Positions 58,122 to 64,000 of a stretch of 64,000 bases of DNA are shown here, piece by piece. The notes below the pieces were generated by a model, which saw only the letters and a program-made list of their open reading frames with translations, was not told the origin of the DNA and made no database searches. The translations under genes and the position numbers were made by a program. The stretch spans positions 1,922,001 to 1,986,000 of the forward strand of contig NZ_VDMN01000001.1 in NCBI RefSeq assembly GCF_006335145.1. The letters are read 5' to 3'. Source of the DNA: Aliirhizobium smilacinae. Its GTDB lineage: Bacteria; Pseudomonadota; Alphaproteobacteria; Rhizobiales; Rhizobiaceae. Position 1 is the first letter of the stretch. Each line of letters begins with the position of its first letter.

Positions 58122-59615
58122 TCAATCCTTGGCCGTTTCCATGGCGTCGAGTGCTGCCGAAAGGCGGCGCTCCTCGCCGAAATAACGTACACGGTCCCAG
58201 AAATGCGGTTTGACGATGCCGGTGGAGACGTGCCGGCCGATGATCCGTCCGTTGGCATCCTCGCCATCCATCTCGTAGCGCATCAGATCCTGCGTGATGA
58301 TGACGTCGCCTTCCATGCCGATCACCTCGGTGATCTGTGTAATGCGGCGCGAACCATCGCGCAGACGGGCGGCCTGGATGATGATATCTACCGATCCGCT
58401 GACAATTTCGCGCACCGTCTTGGCCGGCAGCGTATAGCCGCCCATGGCGATCATCGATTCCATACGGCTCAGGCATTCGCGCGGCGTATTGGAGTGGATC
58501 GTGCCCATGGAGCCGTCGTGGCCGGTATTCATCGCCTGTAGAAGGTCAAACACTTCCGGTCCGCGCACTTCGCCGACGATGATGCGTTCGGGGCGCATAC
58601 GCAGGCAGTTCTTGACCAGATCGCGCATGGTGATCTCGCCTTCGCCTTCGATATTCGGCGGGCGGGTTTCGAGGCGCACGACATGCGGCTGCTGCAGCTG
58701 AAGTTCGGCGGTGTCTTCGCAGGTAATCACCCGCTCGTCGAGATCGATGTAGCGCGTCAGGCAGTTCAGCAGTGTCGTCTTGCCCGAACCGGTACCGCCG
58801 GAGATGACGACGTTGCAGCGGACACGGCCGATGATCTGGAGCAGGACGGCGCCTTCCGGCGTGATCGCGCCGAACTTGACCAGCTGGTCGAGCGTCAGCT
58901 TGTCCTTCTTGAACTTACGAATGGTAAGAGCCGGGCCATCGAGCGAAAGAGGCGGCGCAATGACGTTGACACGCGAACCATCGGGAAGGCGCGCGTCGCA
59001 GATCGGCGACGATTCATCGACACGCCGGCCGACCTGGCTGACGATGCGCTGGCAGATGGACAGGAGCTGGGCATTGTCGCGGAAACGGATTTCCGATTCG
59101 ATCGTCTTGCCGGCGACTTCGATGAAAGTCTGACCGGCGCCGTTGACCATGATGTCGGAGATGTCGTCTCGGGCAAGCAACGGTTCCAGCGGGCCATATC
59201 CCAGAACGTCGTTGCAGATATCGTCGAGCAGCTCTTCCTGCTCGGAGATCGACATCGCGAAATTCTTGATGGTGATGATATCGTTGACGATATCGCGAAT
59301 TTCCTCGCGAGCGCTCTCGTTATCCAGCTTGGCAAGCTGCGACAGGTCGATCGTGTCGATAAGCGCGGAGAAAACCTGGCTCTTGGTATCGTAATACTGG
59401 TCGTTACGCGCCGGACGCTTGCGCGCGGGCGCTCCCGGTGCGAGCGGAGGCGGTGTCATGGGTTGACGCGCGGGTGCGTTTTCAGCCGGAGCATCTGCCC
59501 TGACGCTGGTTTCCGGCCGGACCGATGCGGCAGGCGCGGGCGTAAATTGAGGTGCAGGCGGTGCCGCGACTGCACCTGCCTTTCCGAACCCGTCGTTTCC
59601 GCGCTTTCCAAACAT
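58122..59615 (-). CDS. cpaF: Type IVc pilus assembly ATPase CpaF (TadA)
   Basis: A 497-aa secretion ATPase. Residues 1-70 are a Pro/Ala-rich linker. The N-terminal domain has [20 protein letters not shown]. The core has Walker [14 protein letters not shown], an Asp box around [15 protein letters not shown], Walker B-like [14 protein letters not shown] and the His box [14 protein letters not shown]. It powers pilin extension and probably retraction. Confidence 0.96.
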   Translation of the reverse strand: MFGKRGNDGFGKAGAVAAPPAPQFTPAPAASVRPETSVRADAPAENAPARQPMTPPPLAPGAPARKRPARNDQYYDTKSQVFSALIDTIDLSQLAKLDNESAREEIRDIVNDIITIKNFAMSISEQEELLDDICNDVLGYGPLEPLLARDDISDIMVNGAGQTFIEVAGKTIESEIRFRDNAQLLSICQRIVSQVGRRVDESSPICDARLPDGSRVNVIAPPLSLDGPALTIRKFKKDKLTLDQLVKFGAITPEGAVLLQIIGRVRCNVVISGGTGSGKTTLLNCLTRYIDLDERVITCEDTAELQLQQPHVVRLETRPPNIEGEGEITMRDLVKNCLRMRPERIIVGEVRGPEVFDLLQAMNTGHDGSMGTIHSNTPRECLSRMESMIAMGGYTLPAKTVREIVSGSVDIIIQAARLRDGSRRITQITEVIGMEGDVIITQDLMRYEMDGEDANGRIIGRHVSTGIVKPHFWDRVRYFGEERRLSAALDAMETAKD

Positions 59616-59649
59616 GCTTCTTAAGACCTAACTCTCAGGTGGCGTGGTT

Positions 59650-60942
59650 TTACTTGCGTCCCAGCATGCCGAGCATCTTGCCGAGACCGCCCTTTTTCGC
59701 CTTCTTGACCGCGATCCTGCCGGTGACGACATGGGCGATCTGCGAGAATGTTTCGGCAATCGGAGACTTGGCATCGATTTCCGAGATCATCCGGCCGCTG
59801 TTGGCGGCATTGCCGAAAAGCGCTGAATCGAAAGGCAGAATGGCGATCGGCTCGATCTCCAACGGCTCGGTAAAGTCGGATGGAGCGATTTCGGGGCGTT
59901 TCGGCATTCCGACCTGGTTGAGGATGAGGTGCGGCGCGCGGTCATTCGGTCTCAGCTTCTTCAAAGCGTCGAGAATGTTCTTGGTGTTTCGAAGATTGGC
60001 AAGATCGGGGGCGGCGCAGATGACCACCTCGTCAGCATCTGCGAGAACCGAAGTCGTCCACTCGTTCCATGCATGCGGGATATCGAGAACCGCGATCGGC
60101 GCGCTGCGCTGCAGGATTTCGATCACCGGCTGAAATGCGCGACCTTCGAAGTCGTAGGAACGATCGAGCAGCGAAGGGGATGCGAGAAGCGATAGATGAT
60201 CGGAGCATTTTGTCAGCAGGCGGTCGAGAAACACTTCGTCGAGACGCTCGGGCGCAAAAACCGCCTCGGAAATCCCCTGCATCGGATCCTGGTCGAAATC
60301 GATGTTTGCAGTGCCGAACGGCAGGTCGAGATCAGCAAGGATGGTTTCAGTCGAGAACAGGCTGGATATGCCGAAGGCGCAGTTATGGGCGATCGTGGAT
60401 GCGCCGACGCCACCCTTGGCGCCGATGAAAGCGATCGACCTGCCCAATGGCTCCGCATCCGGATCGACGAAGATGGCGGAGATCGCCGCCATCATGTCGA
60501 CCATCGGGACGGGCGCCACCAGATATTCGGAAATGCCGTTGCGCACCAATTCGCGGTAGAGCGCGATATCGTTGTAGCGACCGATGACGATGACACGGGT
60601 CGACGAATCGCAGACTTCGGCCAGTGGCGCGAGGTCTGCCAGGAGGTTGCGCGACTCGGCCGCCGTCTCGAGAATGATCAGGTTCGGGGTCGGCGCGGAC
60701 GTGTACATATTGGCGGCTGCCGTGGTGCCGCCGCTCGTGACACGCAGGTTGACCTTCGCCATACGGCGATCACGCGACATCTTGTCGATCATGCGCTGCA
60801 CGCCTTCGCTTTCGCAGAAGGCGTGGATGGAGATACGCGGCAGCGGCCGAACGGCCTCGAGATCGAGGCCTGACGGATGCTCTTCGGCGGCATCGGCATG
60901 CGACGGCTGGCCGTTCACATCGTATTGGACAGTGCTTATCAT
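59650..60942 (-). CDS. cpaE: Pilus assembly protein CpaE (TadZ), receiver-like plus ParA/MinD-like
   Basis: A 430-aa protein. Residues 35-160 form a receiver-like domain without the usual phosphorylation site. Residues 165-400 are a MinD/ParA-like ATPase with the P-loop AFIGAKGGVGASTIAHN. CpaE/TadZ proteins place the pilus machine at the cell pole. It precedes cpaF in the operon. Confidence 0.93.
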   Translation of the reverse strand: MISTVQYDVNGQPSHADAAEEHPSGLDLEAVRPLPRISIHAFCESEGVQRMIDKMSRDRRMAKVNLRVTSGGTTAAANMYTSAPTPNLIILETAAESRNLLADLAPLAEVCDSSTRVIVIGRYNDIALYRELVRNGISEYLVAPVPMVDMMAAISAIFVDPDAEPLGRSIAFIGAKGGVGASTIAHNCAFGISSLFSTETILADLDLPFGTANIDFDQDPMQGISEAVFAPERLDEVFLDRLLTKCSDHLSLLASPSLLDRSYDFEGRAFQPVIEILQRSAPIAVLDIPHAWNEWTTSVLADADEVVICAAPDLANLRNTKNILDALKKLRPNDRAPHLILNQVGMPKRPEIAPSDFTEPLEIEPIAILPFDSALFGNAANSGRMISEIDAKSPIAETFSQIAHVVTGRIAVKKAKKGGLGKMLGMLGRK

Positions 60943-60972
60943 CGCGTCACGCTCCGAAGCCGTTGAGCTTGC

Positions 60973-61659
60973 TCATTCGTCCATGTCCTTCAGTTCAACG
61001 ACAGCTCCGCGATAACGCTCCATCACCTGACCACGCTGTTCGCCATCGGGCGGCGTCATGCGGCGCGGCCCGAGAAGATCGTTCGGGTTGGCGATCTGGG
61101 CTGCGAGGTTGCTCTGGTTGGCACAACCGAAGTTGTAATAGTTCTTGTTGGAGAACGTGTTCAGCGTCATGTCTTCCGGCCACTGGCCACATGGCTGGGT
61201 CCTGGCGGCGATTGCGACATAGCTCAACCGGATGGGAGCTGATTGACCGAACTCAGACGGGAAATGTCCCTGAAGGATTTTCTGTGCAGGCACGCCCATC
61301 CTCACCATCAGCCGACGCACGGACGAAGCGGCGGATACAGCCGCACCTTCATTCGCCGATCCCCGCGGGGTGATGATCTGGATGATGCCGGTCGAGGAAC
61401 GGCGGTATTCGGCAACGAAGCCGGCAATGACTTCCGACTGGCCATTTGTGAGGCCGGTATCGCCGGCAGCGACCGGAATGTCGATCGTCTTTTCCGCTTC
61501 GCCGACGACGATCGGGTGGCGCGTGCGGTAATCATCCGGCAGCGATCCGGTCGTCATGCTGTCCTTGCCCGCGCAGGAAGACAGCAGCGCCGCGGCGCCG
61601 ATTACGAGCGCTGCCGAAAGGCGGCCCGTCGAATATCGCGTTGTCTTTCTCGGATCCAT
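60973..61659 (-). CDS. cpaD: Pilus assembly lipoprotein CpaD
   Basis: A 228-aa protein from ATG 61659, whose signal peptide ends in the lipobox ALLSSC. A further 21 codons back to ATG 61722, which overlaps the cpaC stop (ATGA), are possible but would give an overlong signal. The mature part has GFVAEYRRSSTGIIQIITPR and, near the end, FGCANQSNLAAQIANPNDLL, the CpaD signature. It helps the secretin in the outer membrane. Confidence 0.92.
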   Translation of the reverse strand: MDPRKTTRYSTGRLSAALVIGAAALLSSCAGKDSMTTGSLPDDYRTRHPIVVGEAEKTIDIPVAAGDTGLTNGQSEVIAGFVAEYRRSSTGIIQIITPRGSANEGAAVSAASSVRRLMVRMGVPAQKILQGHFPSEFGQSAPIRLSYVAIAARTQPCGQWPEDMTLNTFSNKNYYNFGCANQSNLAAQIANPNDLLGPRRMTPPDGEQRGQVMERYRGAVVELKDMDE

Positions 61660-61718
61660 GGCTGGACGCCTTTCCTGCGAGCGGCTGCCGCCGAAGTTTG
61701 GGAGCTGTGCTTGCTTGG

Positions 61719-63209
61719 TCATTTGTAGATGAACCCGACATTGCCCTGATACGGTGCCGGCGGCGGAGACGCCTCCTTGCGGCCGTAGATCTTGTTGACC
61801 CGACCCAGGAAGACGCTTTCGGCATCGCTGGCGGGCTGGAAATTGTCATCCGGACGGGAGAGTTCGTTGCGGGCGACGGGCCGGACCAGATAGGGCGTTG
61901 CGATGATGACCAGTTCGGTCTCGTTGCGTTCGTAGCGCTTCTGCCGGAACAGGGCACCAAGCACCGGAACCTTCGAGGCGACCGGCGTGCCGCTCATATT
62001 CTGCTGGATTTCGTCCTGAAGCAGGCCCGCCAGGGCGATGGAGCCGCCCGAGGGCAGTTCGACAACGGTCTCTGCGTCGCGCTTACGGAATTCGGCGCCG
62101 CCGGTGCTGTTTGCAACCGGCTCGGAGACCCGCGTCTGGATACGCAGGCTGATGCGCCCGGAAGACAGAACGGTGGGCGTGAAGCCCAGGGACACACCGT
62201 AATTATAGGGAGTGAGTGTCGACACTCCGTCCGTGCCAAGGGTGGAATACAAACGCTCGCCGCCGGAATTGAACGTTGCTGACTGGCCTGAAATGGCCGT
62301 CAAAGTCGGCTCTGCCAGGGTCTTGATCGCGTTCGCCTGTTCCAGGGCGCTCATCACCATGTCGAAGCTGAACTTGCCCACATTGCCGGCCACCTGACCC
62401 ACGAGACCGTCCGTCGCGTTGGTTGCAGCACCCAAAACCGACAGAGCCGATCCCGAAGCCGCCGCATTGCGCTGGAAGACGTTGTCGAAGCCGAGCTGTT
62501 TGATGACTTCGCGGCGGACTTCTGCCACGGTCACCTTGACCGTTACCTGATCTTCTCCTTCGATCGTCAGAAGATTGACGACCGATGAAGTCTGCCGGCC
62601 TTCGGCGAAGATTGCGGAATCACCACCGTTATTACCGCTCGTCGCGGTGATTTCGCGCGTCGTCGCTTCACCGCCCTTGAGGAAGGCCGTCGCCAGCTGT
62701 GCCGCCTTTGCCGCATCCTGCGGCGTACGCACGCTTCCGGAGAGCACGATGTTGTCCGAAACGATTTCGACCTTGATGTTCGACTCAGGCAGGAAACGGC
62801 GAAGATTTGCCTCGAGGCCGGAAATATCGCGTTCGATCTCGACGTCGAGCGTGACGATTTCCTCGCCGCCCGGACCGAAGACAAAGATGTTGGTCTGACC
62901 GACCGTCTTGCCGAAGAGATAGATACGCCTCGACGTGCGGGTGACGGCGTCGGCCATGGACGGGTCGGCCACCAGGATATCATGGGCATCGGACGGCAGG
63001 TCGATGACGAGAGCCTTGTTCAGACCGATCGTCAGCCGCCGTTTGGTACCGACACCGCCCTGCGCGATGCGGATCACGCCGCTATCGGCCGCAGCAGCAT
63101 TCGGAACGCCGAAGAAAGATGGAGCGAAGCTTCCCGGAATGCCGGCAACGGCCAGGCATAAAGCCAGGCCGGTCGATACGGTTGCGCGGGTCTTGCGTTT
63201 CAAAGTCAT
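61719..63209 (-). CDS. cpaC: Pilus secretin CpaC (RcpA)
   Basis: A 496-aa protein from ATG 63209 with a signal peptide (TGLALCLAVAGIPGSFAPSF). The N-terminal pilus-type domain reads NKALVIDLPSDAHDILVADP, followed by a BON domain and the secretin domain with VPVLGALFRQKRYERNETEL and VIATPYLVRP. It forms the outer-membrane channel for the pilus. Its upstream codons overlap the cpaB stop. Confidence 0.94.
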   Translation of the reverse strand: MTLKRKTRATVSTGLALCLAVAGIPGSFAPSFFGVPNAAAADSGVIRIAQGGVGTKRRLTIGLNKALVIDLPSDAHDILVADPSMADAVTRTSRRIYLFGKTVGQTNIFVFGPGGEEIVTLDVEIERDISGLEANLRRFLPESNIKVEIVSDNIVLSGSVRTPQDAAKAAQLATAFLKGGEATTREITATSGNNGGDSAIFAEGRQTSSVVNLLTIEGEDQVTVKVTVAEVRREVIKQLGFDNVFQRNAAASGSALSVLGAATNATDGLVGQVAGNVGKFSFDMVMSALEQANAIKTLAEPTLTAISGQSATFNSGGERLYSTLGTDGVSTLTPYNYGVSLGFTPTVLSSGRISLRIQTRVSEPVANSTGGAEFRKRDAETVVELPSGGSIALAGLLQDEIQQNMSGTPVASKVPVLGALFRQKRYERNETELVIIATPYLVRPVARNELSRPDDNFQPASDAESVFLGRVNKIYGRKEASPPPAPYQGNVGFIYK

Positions 63210-63226
63210 AAACCTCATCGCTCCGT

Positions 63227-64000
63227 TCAATTGGCCTGCGTCGAGCCGGTGATGATCGACCCCGACTTGATGACCTGGATATCCGCCTTGCCGCCACCAT
63301 GCAGAAGGTATTCGGCTGCCTGCGTGTCCGCTTCCTGCGCATCCGCAACCGACCGAAGGGCGAGCGTCAAACGCTCTGCCATCTGCTGAGCCACCGCGAT
63401 GACCTTTGCCTGATCGGGCGTGAGTTCGAGGGTCGCGGTCGTGCCGACAACGGATTTGCTACCGTCGGGCGCTTCCTGGATGTTCTGGTCGATGGCCAGC
63501 ACGCGAACGTTGTTAAGGACGTTTTCGGTGACATACCCGCCACCGGTATCCTTGTTCTGGCGAACCATGATGACATCGACGCGGTCATTCGGCAGCACGA
63601 AACCGCCGGCGCCTGTCGCAACCGAGATTTCGGTTGCAACCGCACGCTTGCCGGAAGGAAGAAGCGAAGACATGATGCGGCTGGAGGAATCCGCCACCTT
63701 TTCGGCTCTCAAAGGCTCACCCTTGAAAATCGGAAGGCGGACGACGGAACCTTCAAGCTCCTTGACGGCATCCGGACGGGCTTCATTGGTGATAAAGCCT
63801 TCGGCAATACCGCTGCGCGGCCAGTCCAGCCATTCGACCGACTTGTCGTTCAGCCGGCTGCCAACGGGCAGGTTATCGGCCGAAACCAGAACGCGGACCG
63901 TCGGTTCCTTGATGACCGTTTCCACCAGCTGCGGCGCCTGGGGGCCAGACATGCGCATGGCCAGCAAGCCGGCCAGGCCTGCAGCCACAACGGCCACCGT
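63227..64000 (-). CDS. cpaB: Pilus assembly protein CpaB, cut by window edge
   Basis: The C-terminal 257 codons of a gene that starts beyond the right edge. A hydrophobic N-terminal segment (AVVAAGLAGLLAMRM) is followed by a SAF domain (VRVLVSADNLPVGSRLNDK, then RLPIFKGEPLRAEKV) and the RcpC/CpaB core with FVLPNDRVDVIMVRQN and VLAIDQNIQEAPDGSK. CpaB works with the CpaC secretin. It is the first visible gene of the cpa operon. Confidence 0.94.
   Translation of the reverse strand, partial: TVAVVAAGLAGLLAMRMSGPQAPQLVETVIKEPTVRVLVSADNLPVGSRLNDKSVEWLDWPRSGIAEGFITNEARPDAVKELEGSVVRLPIFKGEPLRAEKVADSSSRIMSSLLPSGKRAVATEISVATGAGGFVLPNDRVDVIMVRQNKDTGGGYVTENVLNNVRVLAIDQNIQEAPDGSKSVVGTTATLELTPDQAKVIAVAQQMAERLTLALRSVADAQEADTQAAEYLLHGGGKADIQVIKSGSIITGSTQAN

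Overview
The window is a chromosomal segment from an alphaproteobacterium of the Rhizobiaceae (Rhizobium, Agrobacterium or Neorhizobium type; the genus is an inference). The evidence is the high GC with strong third-position bias, an Irr-type iron box in front of a membrane ferritin gene (mbfA), a full CtrA-type box in front of a chemoreceptor gene, a cpa/tad pilus cluster in the rhizobial order, an infC gene starting with ATT, and RIME-like intergenic palindromes.

Layout: 1-388 is the start of xseA (minus strand, cut by the window edge). 0.5-4.7 kb holds a phage/GTA-type spike-base-like protein, a small membrane protein and a three-part lipid-linked sugar module (GT-C-like membrane protein, GT2 glycosyltransferase, GtrA flippase). 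4.7-9.9 kb holds a Gfo/Idh/MocA oxidoreductase, three consecutive aldo/keto reductases, an NTF2-like protein and an M15 peptidase-like protein. 10-16.1 kb is the translation block pheT, pheS, an InaA-like kinase, rplT, rpmI and infC, all on the minus strand. 16.3-23.2 kb holds a hydrolase, a periplasmic BTLCP protease, an HWE/HisKA_2-type sensor kinase, mbfA and two paralogous TRAP binding proteins with no transporter subunits beside them. 23.2-34 kb holds a candidate sRNA, rpsU, three MFS transporters (one beside a TetR regulator, one beside an XRE-cupin regulator and a GNAT), a lipase/dienelactone-hydrolase-like protein, lepA and an SRPBCC-like protein. 34-43.4 kb holds a FAD oxidoreductase, a hybrid sensor kinase with two receiver domains, a cytosolic double-PAS chemoreceptor and a dehydrogenase fused to a SelW-like redox domain.

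43.44-51.25 kb is a compact genomic island inserted in the 3' end of tRNA-Leu(CAG). A 20-bp direct repeat bounds it and the tRNA-side end carries an intact tyrosine integrase. Inside are a second integrase with a frameshift, a serine resolvase with a Tn3-like res site, a 33-aa membrane peptide translationally coupled to the resolvase, a 200-bp structured element with 26-bp inverted arms, and a two-gene operon: a Schlafen/AlbA_2 protein followed by a zinc-ribbon protein of unknown family. That operon is the best candidate for an undescribed (possibly anti-phage) system. The tRNA's apparent original terminator lies just beyond the right repeat.

51.3-54.6 kb holds a secreted protein, an NlpC/P60 hydrolase, a MarR regulator and an M17 leucyl aminopeptidase. 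54.6-64 kb is the tad/cpa type IVc pilus machinery: tadD on the plus strand, then cpaB (cut by the window edge), cpaC, cpaD, cpaE, cpaF, tadB and tadC transcribed on the minus strand, followed by a GFA-family protein. All assignments come from reading the sequence; no database search was run.
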